From assembly GCA_946478765.1 (NCBI GenBank), contig CAMLDH010000027.1, positions 1 to 20,613 on the forward strand: a DNA stretch of 20,613 nt, read 5' to 3'. Shown in pieces: positions 7,516 through 14,645 of the stretch. The first letter of the stretch is position 1. Every line of letters begins with the position of its first letter. This DNA is from an uncultured Oxalobacteraceae bacterium (GTDB lineage Bacteria; Pseudomonadota; Gammaproteobacteria; Burkholderiales; Burkholderiaceae). Under the pieces are notes generated by a model. It searched no databases and was not told the DNA's origin. It worked only from the letters and a program-made list of their open reading frames with translations. Both the position numbers and the translations under genes were made by a program.

Positions 7516-9540
7516 TCACTTGTTTTGATGCTCGTGATGCGCCGCGGTTTCCAGTGCACTATCAATCGCTTCGATGAACTCATCGATATTGAGCGGCTTG
7601 GTGATATAACGAAAGAACCCGGCGGCGAGGCCGTTCTCGACATCGCGCGGCATCGCATTGGCGGTAAGGGCAATAATGGGAATATGCGCGGTCGCCGGGT
7701 CCGAGTGCAAGACTTTGTGCGCTTCGTTGCCGGACATGCCGGGCAAATTGATGTCCATGACAATTACCTGCGGCAGATGGGCGCGCGCGAGTTCGATGCC
7801 GAGATGCCCATCCGGCGCCGATAACAGGTGAAGATCGGTGCGAAAACGAACGATTTCCTCGACCAGTTTCAGGTTCGCCGGATTGTCTTCCACATACAGC
7901 AGCGTGTGTGCCGACTGCTGGTCCCGGCCGGCAATCGCCTGGACAATCTCCTTGCCGGCGCCGATGGGCGCCACGCATGACACGAGCGGCATGCTCGATT
8001 TCAAATCGATCCAGAACACGCTGCCGACCCCCACGCTACTGGTCACGCCGATATCGCCGCCCATCAGTTCCACCAGGCGTTTGGTGACGACCAGGCCGAT
8101 GCCCGTGCCCTCTTCGGCGCCGCTCTCTTGCCCAAGCCGGTTGAACGGCTGAAACAGCGCATCCAGTTGCTCCGGACGCAGTCCTGCGCCGGTATCCTGC
8201 ACCGAGATGCGCACATGGTCGGAGAGGCTGGCGCAATCCACGATGACTGCGCCCATCTCGCGGTTGTACTTGATCGCGTTGGACAGCAGATTCAGGAGAA
8301 TCTGTTTCAAGCGGGTGCGATCTGCGAGGACATACAGCGCGTTCTGCTCTGGAAATACGATCCGGATGCCGCGCTGCTTTCCCATCGGGTCGATCATTGC
8401 CTGCGTTTCCTGCATCACGTCGGCCAGTGACACCGGCTCCAGCGATAGCGTCATGGTCCCCGATTCGACCTTCGCCAGATCGAGAACCTCATTGATCAGC
8501 GTCAGCAGGTGTCTGCCGGCTTTCAATATGTGTGCCGTGAATTCCTTCTTCTGCTCGGGTGTCGCCGGGATGGTGGTGGAGTCCAGCAACTGTGCAAATC
8601 CCAATATCGCGTTGAGCGGTGTCCGTAATTCATGGCTCATGCTCGATAGAAATGCCGACTTTGCCTGGTTGGCGCTTTCCGCCACAGCCTTTGCCTGAAT
8701 CAGTGCATCGTTGGCGGCTTCCAGCTGCGCGGTACGGTCATGCACCCGCGCCTCAAGATCTGCATTCAGGCGCATGACCTCTTGCTGCGCGCGGTTGCGC
8801 TGTCCCGCCTCGCGCACGATCTCCCGGTTCGATGCTTCCAGTTCCTTGGTGCGCCGCTCGATCTCGGCCAGCATGTCGTTGAACGAGTCGACCAGCGTGC
8901 CGATCTCGTCATCGCTCATCTTTTCCGCGCGGCGCGAATAGTTGCGTTGCGCCACCACTTCGCGTGCGATTCCCGCGATGGCAAACAGCGGGCGCGTCAC
9001 CACTCTTTCCAGGCGCGTCATCACGAGAAATGCGATGAACATCGCGCACAGCGTGACCACCGCGGCGATGCCGGCATAATCCAGTATCCGGCCGATCAAC
9101 GCGTAATCCGCCCGCAAATAAACGGTGCCGAGCATGACGCCGTCGTTGAAGATGCGCTTGAACAGGACCAGTTTCCTTCCTTCGATGGTGACGACGTCCG
9201 CCCCCGGCAGCGGCGGAAATGGACTGGCTTCGCCGGGTGCGGCATAGGTTGCGAACAGTCCGCCGCGCGCGGTGTAGATCGCGGCAGCGTGTACCTCCGG
9301 GCGGATGCGGAGCAAATTGAGGTTCTGGGTGGCCAGCCGCTGATCGTCGAAAGCGAGCGCCGGCGCGGTCATGTGACCGAGCAGCTCGGACTGCGTGGTC
9401 ATGTCCAGGATCAGGTTGCGGTGATAGAGCCGCAGGTCATAGGCGACGATCGCCACCAGGGAAACCAGCAGCGCCACGAGCGTGGTCAGGAGGACGGCGG
9501 CAAACAGCTTTTGCCGAATCGAATGAAAAAGAAGTTTCAC
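7516..9540 (-). CDS. CHASE8-type hybrid sensor histidine kinase
   Basis: A 674-residue membrane kinase. TM1 is at 12-34. A periplasmic domain (35-155) shows CHASE8-like features (LDMTTQSELLGHMTAPALAF). TM2 is at 155-174 and HAMP at 175-228. A coiled coil runs from 228 to 292. The HisKA phosphorylation site is His303 (SHELRTPLN), followed by HATPase_c with an N-box (LLNLLSNAIKYN), DTGAG (449-453) and GTGIGL (478-483). The C-terminal receiver (545-665) has Asp596 (VIVMDINLPG) and Lys648. The start is GTG at 9540, which overlaps the upstream stop as GTGA (9540-9537), a classic coupling arrangement; the open frame upstream is not needed. CHASE8 is also the sensor type of YfiN, the partner of YfiR, and a YfiR-like protein is encoded immediately upstream. 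No HPt domain is seen here or in the operon. Confidence 0.93.
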   Translation of the reverse strand: MKLLFHSIRQKLFAAVLLTTLVALLVSLVAIVAYDLRLYHRNLILDMTTQSELLGHMTAPALAFDDQRLATQNLNLLRIRPEVHAAAIYTARGGLFATYAAPGEASPFPPLPGADVVTIEGRKLVLFKRIFNDGVMLGTVYLRADYALIGRILDYAGIAAVVTLCAMFIAFLVMTRLERVVTRPLFAIAGIAREVVAQRNYSRRAEKMSDDEIGTLVDSFNDMLAEIERRTKELEASNREIVREAGQRNRAQQEVMRLNADLEARVHDRTAQLEAANDALIQAKAVAESANQAKSAFLSSMSHELRTPLNAILGFAQLLDSTTIPATPEQKKEFTAHILKAGRHLLTLINEVLDLAKVESGTMTLSLEPVSLADVMQETQAMIDPMGKQRGIRIVFPEQNALYVLADRTRLKQILLNLLSNAIKYNREMGAVIVDCASLSDHVRISVQDTGAGLRPEQLDALFQPFNRLGQESGAEEGTGIGLVVTKRLVELMGGDIGVTSSVGVGSVFWIDLKSSMPLVSCVAPIGAGKEIVQAIAGRDQQSAHTLLYVEDNPANLKLVEEIVRFRTDLHLLSAPDGHLGIELARAHLPQVIVMDINLPGMSGNEAHKVLHSDPATAHIPIIALTANAMPRDVENGLAAGFFRYITKPLNIDEFIEAIDSALETAAHHEHQNK

Positions 9541-10142
9541 GATGATCCCGGCGCCACTTTGTACGCAGCGGCGAGCATGCGCGCGCTGATTTTGAGACGG
9601 CCGAGACCGACTGGCTTGAGTGCAACCTCGAAGCGCATCCTGTCTTCGACGACGACAAAATTGATCATGCTGCCGAGTGCGTATGCGTCCTCCGATTCGG
9701 TGACCGTCAACATCGGTTGGCCCTTGGTTGCGGCGAGAATGTCGGCCAACGGCGCTTTTTCCAGTTGCCCGATGAAGAGGACGTGAAGACCCGCTACCGG
9801 ATCGCCCCGCCGCAGCTTGCGCACGACTACCGCCCGTCCATTGGTGGTACGGCCGGTGACGCTGCGGGCAAGCTCGTCGCTCAGGCCGTCGGCGCCGATG
9901 ACGCCGATGACGAGCGGGCTGTCTGCTTGCGCAAAGGCGCCGTCCGGCCATTCGACATAGCTCGCGAATTTATACAGATAGGCCGCTTTCACCTGTCGCT
10001 CGATGGTCTCCGTGCGCTCCGGGGTTTGCGCCCCTGCGCCGGACAATCCGATCAGCGTCGCGAGCAGAACGCCTACCTGTAGCAGCCAGCGCATTGCCGA
10101 TGCGTTGGCGCACATTGCCGAAGCGAAGCTTAGATTTTCCAT
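9537..10142 (-). CDS. YfiR-like (DUF4154) periplasmic protein
   Basis: Up to 201 residues. A hydrophobic export signal (MRWLLQVGVLLATLIGLSGA, ending GAGA-Q) precedes the DUF4154 signature QVKAAYLYKFASYVEWP. Later family features are SPLVIGVIG, LHVLFIGQ, LTVTES and the C-terminal KISARMLAAAYKV. In YfiBNR systems YfiR is a periplasmic inhibitor that contacts the CHASE8 sensor, and the next gene here encodes just such a sensor. I chose the ATG at 10142, which overlaps the receptor stop by 13 nt and has GAAG upstream. ATG 10094, beginning right at the signal peptide, is a real alternative (185 residues), as is 10115. The mature part has no cysteine, unlike the disulfide-bearing YfiR of Pseudomonas. 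Confidence 0.88.
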   Translation of the reverse strand: MENLSFASAMCANASAMRWLLQVGVLLATLIGLSGAGAQTPERTETIERQVKAAYLYKFASYVEWPDGAFAQADSPLVIGVIGADGLSDELARSVTGRTTNGRAVVVRKLRRGDPVAGLHVLFIGQLEKAPLADILAATKGQPMLTVTESEDAYALGSMINFVVVEDRMRFEVALKPVGLGRLKISARMLAAAYKVAPGSS

Positions 10143-12103
10143 AGCAGCTTCAAAAAGAGGCTGGGAGCGATCTCGCTGCGATTCGGAAGGCTGCCGAATT
10201 CGGCGTGATTCCCGGCAAACAAGTTCTGTCCCGTGAGCGACAGTTCCAGATCGCGCTGCAGCTTCCAGCCAAAGCGCACGTCTACCGCCGTATAGGCCGG
10301 CACCGCCGGGTTGGGCAGCGCGGCGACGTGGCGCAGCGCGATGTCCAGTTCGCGTCCGGCAGCGATATCCCATGCCGAGCGCAATTGCCAGGAGTGGGCC
10401 GGATCGTTGCCGGCGCCGCTGATGCCGATTGGATCGGTGCTTCCCGGCTTGAGCCGCAGCCGCTCTTTCATTGCCGTAAAGCCGGCACTCAGACGCCAGG
10501 TCGGCGTTGCCTGATAAGCGCCCCACGCTTCGATGCCGCTGGTGGAACCCTCCATCTGGTTGCCAATGACGAAGCTGCCGCTCGCGAGCCGTTCGAGGCT
10601 GCGCAAGTCGTCATAGACGGCATGGAATGCGGTCACCGAATAGGACATGGTCTTCGTCGGTTGCGCGCGATAGCCCACCTCGATCACGTTTGCCACTTCC
10701 GAGCGAAAAGTCGTGTTGCCCGTCAACAGGTAAGGCGGCTGGGACGGCGCGTAAAAGTCGCGATCGATGCGCGACGGCGTGCGCACCGCGCGCGAGATGG
10801 CGCTCCATAGCAGCTGCTCGTCGGACGCCTTCCAGGCCAGCCGCGCGCTCGGCAGGACTTCCATGCCGGTATAGTCGTTGCGTCCAACCCGCACGCCGAC
10901 AGTCAGGCGCAGATCGCTGCGCAATTCGACCTCGTCTTGCATGAATACCCCGCCCCACGTTTGCTTGAGATACGCCGGCAGGAACGCCAGAGTATTGCTG
11001 TTATCCATCTGGTCGATCGCCTGCCGATAGCGCGCTCCCCACACGATCGAATGCGCCCCTATCGGCTGCCATGCATGCTGCAACTGCACATCGACAATAT
11101 CCAGGATCTCGTGATAGCTGCCCGGAAAATTGCGTTCGGTATGATCGTAGTAGGCTGAAAGGTTAAAGCTCGATCCATTGGCAAGCTTGCGATTCCAATG
11201 GGAAAGGAGGTTCAATCCCGAAATCCTTGCCGCAGACGGCACGCTTATCTGATCGAGGTCGCCGCGGTAGGCATCGCCTTGCAACGTGAATTGTTCCTGC
11301 GCGCTGCCCCAATCGGCGCGAAAGCCGGCCTGCGCCTTGTTCCAGTCGTCACGCACCGCCTTGTCGCTGGCGGTTGAGGTATGGTTGCTGTCGGTATACT
11401 TGCCGTAGATCCGGTAGTGGCCGCCGTTGCCGAGCGGTGCGCCGTAGCGCACCGCCGCATCTTGTTCGCGATTGCCGCCGCCGGCTACGAACAATCCGCC
11501 CTGGGACTCTTGCGCTGAACGGGTAATGACGTTGATAACGCCGTTGACGGCATTGGTGCCCCACAGGGTGCCGCCCGGCCCGCTGATGACCTCGATGCGT
11601 TCGACGTCTTCGAGCATGACATCTTGCGCATCCCAAAAGACGCCGGAGTACAGCGGCGTATACACGGTTCGGCCATCGATCAGCACCAGCAGTTTGTTCG
11701 CGGTCGTATTATTGAAACCGCGTGCGCTGATGGCGTAATTCTGGGCGCTGATTTGCGCCACTTGCAGATTGGGCGCCAAACGCAACGCGGCCGGCAGAGT
11801 CGTCGCACCGGCGCGGCGTATGTCTTCGTTGGTGATGACGTACACGGACGCGGCCGCATCGGCGAGGCGTTCCGCCTTTTTCGACACCGACGTGATCTGG
11901 ATATTGGCGAGTTCTTCAAACGACAGGCTGGCGAAGCTGTCGTATGCCGGCAGCGCCGCGTGGACCGATAGCGCGGCGAGCGTGCCTACCGCACCGAGGA
12001 ATCTGCTTGCATGCACGGAAATCCGGCGAGCGGAACGCGAACATCGAGGACACGAGAGGAGGTCAGGATCGGGCGCTCTTCCAGCGGGTGAATTCCAGTG
12101 CAT
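10130..12103 (-). CDS. TonB-dependent outer-membrane receptor
   Basis: A 657-residue receptor. The start at 12103 is backed by GGAGG six bases upstream. This gives an unusually long n-region containing CPRC before the hydrophobic export core (RFLGAVGTLAALSVHAALPA, about 34-53); a GTG at codon 30 would give a shorter, more normal signal peptide. The plug domain (about 82-195) shows SVYVITNEDIRRAGATTLPA, RGFNN, LVLIDGRTVY and the strongly conserved VERIEVISGPGGTLWGTNAV followed by NGVINVITR. A 22-strand-type barrel follows, ending LFLKLLWKI. A possible TonB box is ITSVS near 70-74. The size and plug type resemble small vitamin B12/catecholate-like receptors, but no ligand can be assigned. It is the first gene of a tightly overlapped operon with a YfiR-like protein, kinase and phosphodiesterase, which suggests a sensing role and not just import. 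Confidence 0.92.
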   Translation of the reverse strand: MHWNSPAGRAPDPDLLSCPRCSRSARRISVHASRFLGAVGTLAALSVHAALPAYDSFASLSFEELANIQITSVSKKAERLADAAASVYVITNEDIRRAGATTLPAALRLAPNLQVAQISAQNYAISARGFNNTTANKLLVLIDGRTVYTPLYSGVFWDAQDVMLEDVERIEVISGPGGTLWGTNAVNGVINVITRSAQESQGGLFVAGGGNREQDAAVRYGAPLGNGGHYRIYGKYTDSNHTSTASDKAVRDDWNKAQAGFRADWGSAQEQFTLQGDAYRGDLDQISVPSAARISGLNLLSHWNRKLANGSSFNLSAYYDHTERNFPGSYHEILDIVDVQLQHAWQPIGAHSIVWGARYRQAIDQMDNSNTLAFLPAYLKQTWGGVFMQDEVELRSDLRLTVGVRVGRNDYTGMEVLPSARLAWKASDEQLLWSAISRAVRTPSRIDRDFYAPSQPPYLLTGNTTFRSEVANVIEVGYRAQPTKTMSYSVTAFHAVYDDLRSLERLASGSFVIGNQMEGSTSGIEAWGAYQATPTWRLSAGFTAMKERLRLKPGSTDPIGISGAGNDPAHSWQLRSAWDIAAGRELDIALRHVAALPNPAVPAYTAVDVRFGWKLQRDLELSLTGQNLFAGNHAEFGSLPNRSEIAPSLFLKLLWKI

Positions 12104-12552
12104 GTAAGCCCTCCAAGAAACACTTCGCAGCTATTCCAAATCCGTCGGACCTCTGAGACTTATAAGCTTATGTTGCTTATGTTTGTTTCTGATGCACCTG
12201 ACTAGAGCGACTTGCCGATGACCGTGGGACGGGACGCCTTTTACATTGATTCGCAAACTGCTTTAATGCAAAACGGATGGTTGATGATGCAGCATGGCAC
12301 TACTGCATCATGCACGATAACCCAAGAACATGCGCGGATTTGCTGATGATACAAATAGCAGTTGCGACCCATTAAAAATCGTGCCTCATCCCGCCCTGAA
12401 ATTTTGATGCGATGACTGCGGAACGACCACAATCATGGCGCACGCCTCTGTTCAATATTAAATAAAGCGTAGCTTGCGTGCAATATTTCTTATTGAGGAA
12501 TATCAATGTTTCTATCTCATTAGCAATACCATGCTGAAAAGGATGAAGCTGC
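12104..12552. other. Gene-free region upstream of the receptor operon
   Basis: About 450 bp with no credible gene on either strand. It contains the tandem repeat at 12166-12183 and a hairpin with arms ATGATGCAG (12284-12292) and CTGCATCAT (12303-12311) around a 10-nt loop. An AT-rich stretch at about 12450-12535 has CAATATT twice. Nothing resembles a cobalamin riboswitch, a c-di-GMP riboswitch or a tRNA to my eye. The AT-rich part borders the inverted-repeat element that follows. Confidence 0.5.
12162..12183. repeat. Tandem 9-bp repeat and palindrome upstream of TonB receptor gene
   Basis: GCTTATGTT occurs twice in tandem (12166-12174, 12175-12183). The first copy overlaps the perfect 10-bp palindrome ATAAGCTTAT (12162-12171). 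The pair lies 60-80 bp upstream of the receptor start, where an operator or promoter of the four-gene operon would sit. No known regulator site is recognised. Confidence 0.45.
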
Positions 12553-12719
12553 GTAGGATGGCGTAGAACGCAGCGAAACCCATCAATCAAACGTCATGCG
12601 CACTTTTAGGTGATTTCCGGGAATGAATATCCCATGGTCGTGGTGCAGACGGGATGGTGAAGCAGGGAATTCGGATCGCAGGCGTGGAATGGGCTTCGCT
12701 TCGCTCTACGCCATCCTAC
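12553..12719. repeat. 167-bp element bounded by 31-bp inverted repeats (REPIN/MITE-like)
   Basis: The left end (12553-12583) begins GTAGGATGGCGTAGA and ends GCGAAACCCAT. The right end (12689-12719) read on the minus strand begins with the same GTAGGATGGCGTAGA and ends GCGAAGCCCAT. The two ends agree at 28 of 31 positions and enclose a 105-bp spacer without a gene. Paired inverted short repeats of this form recall REPIN or MITE elements mobilised in trans. GTAGGATGG...GCGAAGCG motifs are, from memory, common intergenic repeats in proteobacteria; copy number in this genome is unknown. The right end abuts the broken ABC-transporter remnant. Confidence 0.65.
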
Positions 12720-12721
12720 AG

Positions 12722-13031
12722 ATGCGCCCCTGCGCCAAGATCAAGCAATACGGCTTGCGCGTTTTATCCGATAACGCCGGTTACTTTCCGCGCTATGACG
12801 CAGTGCTGCTGTACCGGCTCGATGTGGAACGGCGCTTTCCCGATGCGTAGCGCGCAGTGCGCGCACTGGAAGGACGCATTTCGGAGGCCGGCATGATCGC
12901 AATGAATGCAGCGGCCGAAGCTGGCCGGTGCGATACCGGCAGCGTTGCTGGCGCTGATGACGCAATTCCTGTTTGAAGCGATTGAGCGCATGCTGCAACG
13001 CGCGCCGGGCAGAAGGCAAGCCGACTTATTC
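12722..13031 (+). pseudogene. Remnant of glycine-betaine-type ABC transporter (binding protein plus permease end)
   Basis: Frame 2 from 12722 reads KIKQYGLRVLSDNAGYFPRY, then DAVLLYRLDVERRFPDA, a TAG stop at 12848-12850, and continues in the same frame as RAVRALEGRISEAGMIAMNA. This resembles the C-terminal part of OsmF/OpuC-type glycine betaine/choline-binding proteins, where a Trp is common at the stop position, so TGG to TAG is a likely nonsense change. From about 12921 another frame reads LAGAIPAALLALMTQFLFEA followed by IERMLQRAPGRR, like the C-terminus of the partner permease. The two tails appear joined by deletion. The N-terminal parts are absent, cut near the inverted-repeat element. 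The assignment is from pattern memory only. Confidence 0.5.
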
Positions 13032-13040
13032 ATAGCCGGT

Positions 13041-13490
13041 TTATGGGTCCGGGTCCGGGTCCGGTTCTGGTTTTATCACCAATTTCTCGCGCTCCTGCTT
13101 CGCCCATCCTTGTTTCAGCAAGGCATTTCTTTGCCGGCGCACCGATTCCAGCGCAGCCAGCAACTGCATGCGCAACGCATGCGCTTGCGGCATCGCGCGA
13201 AGAGACTCTCCCGGCGCGGCTTGCGCTACATCCAGTTCATCATTGAGGGCGGTTTCCTGTTCGGATAGCAGTTGCAAGTCCTCTGCAACCGCCGCATCCG
13301 ATAGCGCAGGCGAGTCGAAATGGGTCGCGCCGGCGGGCATGATCGCGATGGTTTCGGCATCGGCCTCGCACGGCGTGTCGGTGTACAGAAGCGATCCCGT
13401 TGCTTCTTTACATTTGTAGATCTCGGCTTGAATCGGCGTACCGATTGCGCCCAAACACAGCAGCAATAACAGGCCGGCGGGTCTTCTCAT
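13041..13490 (-). CDS. Exported DUF4124-type protein
   Basis: A 149-residue protein with a short signal peptide (MRRPAGLLLLLCLGAIGTPIQA-E) and, directly after it, the DUF4124 signature EIYKCKEATGSLLYTDTPC (23-41). These are common small periplasmic proteins of unknown role in betaproteobacteria. The rest is helical and charged (AEDLQLLSEQETALNDELDV; QLLAALESVRRQRNALLKQG). The C-terminus is a short DP repeat (PEPDPDPDP) encoded by tandem GGACCC hexamers just before the TAA. AGGAG lies 7-8 nt upstream of the ATG at 13490, which fixes the start. Confidence 0.85.
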   Translation of the reverse strand: MRRPAGLLLLLCLGAIGTPIQAEIYKCKEATGSLLYTDTPCEADAETIAIMPAGATHFDSPALSDAAVAEDLQLLSEQETALNDELDVAQAAPGESLRAMPQAHALRMQLLAALESVRRQRNALLKQGWAKQEREKLVIKPEPDPDPDP

Positions 13491-13682
13491 GATGAATCTC
13501 CTGCATGCGCCATGCGATCCAAGATTCAGGGTACCGTGTGTTTGGCGCGGACGCTTTAGTGAGAATCAAACGCCGCCGATATACGCCATCCATTTCCCTA
13601 ACGAAGGGACAGATTGTCATGCGCAAGCGTGGGAAGCAATATCCATCACCGCCATTGCCGCGCCTGCATCACTCGTTATTGC

Positions 13683-14009
13683 TCACGCCTGCCAGACGCC
13701 GTATCCTGCCTCGCGCAAGCCGATCGCGAGTTCGACTTCCATATCGCGCGCGCCGTCGTAAGGCATCGGGTTGTACATTTCATAGAGTTGCGGCAGCAGC
13801 CGCAGGCCGAACTGTTGCGCGAACCGGTTGGCCTGGATGCCGGCCTTGTGCTTATCAAAGCGCACGTCGGGATTCAAGCCGGTCATGCCGACATACACAC
13901 ATGGCTTGCCGGTGACGTAATCGGGATTGGCTTTCTTGAAGCGTGCTTCGTACAGAACGTCTTTCGACAGTTCGATCACATACACGTGGTAATGGTAGCG
14001 GCGGCCCAT
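13683..14009 (-). CDS. GIY-YIG superfamily-like small protein
   Basis: A 108-residue protein. YHVYVIELS (6-14) and PCVYVGMTGLNPDVRFDKHK (36-55) give the two strands and the Y-x-G-x-T...R...H arrangement typical of GIY-YIG folds. A downstream Glu in DMEVELAIGLREAGYGVW could be the metal ligand. GIY-YIG proteins are usually endonucleases or DNA-repair enzymes; whether this one cuts DNA is not known. It is a stand-alone domain without a partner domain. The ATG at 14009 has only a weak ribosome site and is immediately preceded by a tandem 10-bp repeat. Confidence 0.75.
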   Translation of the reverse strand: MGRRYHYHVYVIELSKDVLYEARFKKANPDYVTGKPCVYVGMTGLNPDVRFDKHKAGIQANRFAQQFGLRLLPQLYEMYNPMPYDGARDMEVELAIGLREAGYGVWQA

Positions 14010-14028
14010 TATGCAATCTTATGCAATC
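14009..14028 (-). repeat. Tandem 10-bp repeat at the start of the GIY-YIG gene
   Basis: On the minus strand GATTGCATAA occurs twice back to back (14028-14019, 14018-14009), with its last A being the first base of the ATG start codon. A third, degraded half-copy (GCATTT) precedes it. It takes the place of a ribosome binding site, so it may influence translation or serve as an operator. Confidence 0.5.
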
Positions 14029-14078
14029 AAATGCGTGAGAAGACGGCGCGATCGTATCAGGTAATGCCGCATGAATGT

Positions 14079-14612
14079 CTACCTTTTCGGCATCATCTCT
14101 TCGACAGTTTTCACATTGCCGCAATCGGCGCCGACCCATTTTCCACTGCTTTCGTGGTGCTGGTTGACTGGATGACCCTGCGCGCTGCCTTTGAAATCAT
14201 AGGTTGTGCTAAAGCGTTCGGCGTCTGAAAACGTGCCTTTCGCCTTGCCCTCGCCTTTCAGGTGGGGACTGTCGCAAATAACGTCGACCGAGTAGCTGCT
14301 GCCGGTGCGCTGGAAGTTTTTCGACTGGCAGCCGGATTCCTTGTGGCTCATTTCAGGCGGTTGTTCGCGCGCCGCCATTTCTTTTGAAATACACACTGTG
14401 GTCACCATGCCGCCATCCTGCATTTGCGGCATGTTGATCCCCATCTCGCGCATTTTTTGCATCTGCTCCGGCGGAATTTTCGGCATGCTTTTCATGGCGT
14501 CCGACTTGATGGTCATTTCCCATAAACCCGGCTTCATCGCGCCTGCGGCCCATACGGTAGCGGACAAACACAGCATTGAAAGCGTCAACATCGAAAGGGC
14601 GGTCTTTTGCAT
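14079..14612 (-). CDS. DUF3617 family exported protein
   Basis: A 177-residue protein with a signal peptide (MQKTALSMLTLSMLCLSATV, cleavage near WAA-G) and the family hallmark MKPGLWEMTIKSD right after it. The middle is rich in Met (IPPEQMQKMREMGINMPQMQ, then DGGM). Four cysteines (VCISKE, GCQSKNF, VICDSPH, GADCGN) could form two disulfides in the periplasm. DUF3617 proteins are widespread in proteobacteria and have no established function. The start at 14612 is fixed by AGGAG six bases upstream; an ATG at 14666 would put extra residues before the signal peptide. Divergent from exeA. Confidence 0.88.
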   Translation of the reverse strand: MQKTALSMLTLSMLCLSATVWAAGAMKPGLWEMTIKSDAMKSMPKIPPEQMQKMREMGINMPQMQDGGMVTTVCISKEMAAREQPPEMSHKESGCQSKNFQRTGSSYSVDVICDSPHLKGEGKAKGTFSDAERFSTTYDFKGSAQGHPVNQHHESSGKWVGADCGNVKTVEEMMPKR

Positions 14613-14645
14613 GGCGGCTCCTGAAAAGTGAAAGCAAATGCTACT

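Noticed and set aside
9541..9951. N-terminal extension of the hybrid kinase
   Set aside because: The Arg-rich extension is a shadow of the YfiR-like gene; the GTG in the GTGA overlap precedes a proper membrane segment.
10143..10526. N-terminal extension of the YfiR-like gene
   Set aside because: The open frame runs back into the receptor gene, but the extension is out-of-frame sequence of the barrel; the signal peptide and family signature start after 10142.
12104..12240. Cobalamin riboswitch upstream of the TonB receptor gene
   Set aside because: Looked for a B12-box-like conserved core on the minus strand and saw none.
12764..13033. Minus-strand frame with a CIHCDH...CAHCALR cysteine pattern
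   Set aside because: It looks zinc-finger-like, but it is antisense to the better-supported transporter remnant and lacks other gene features.
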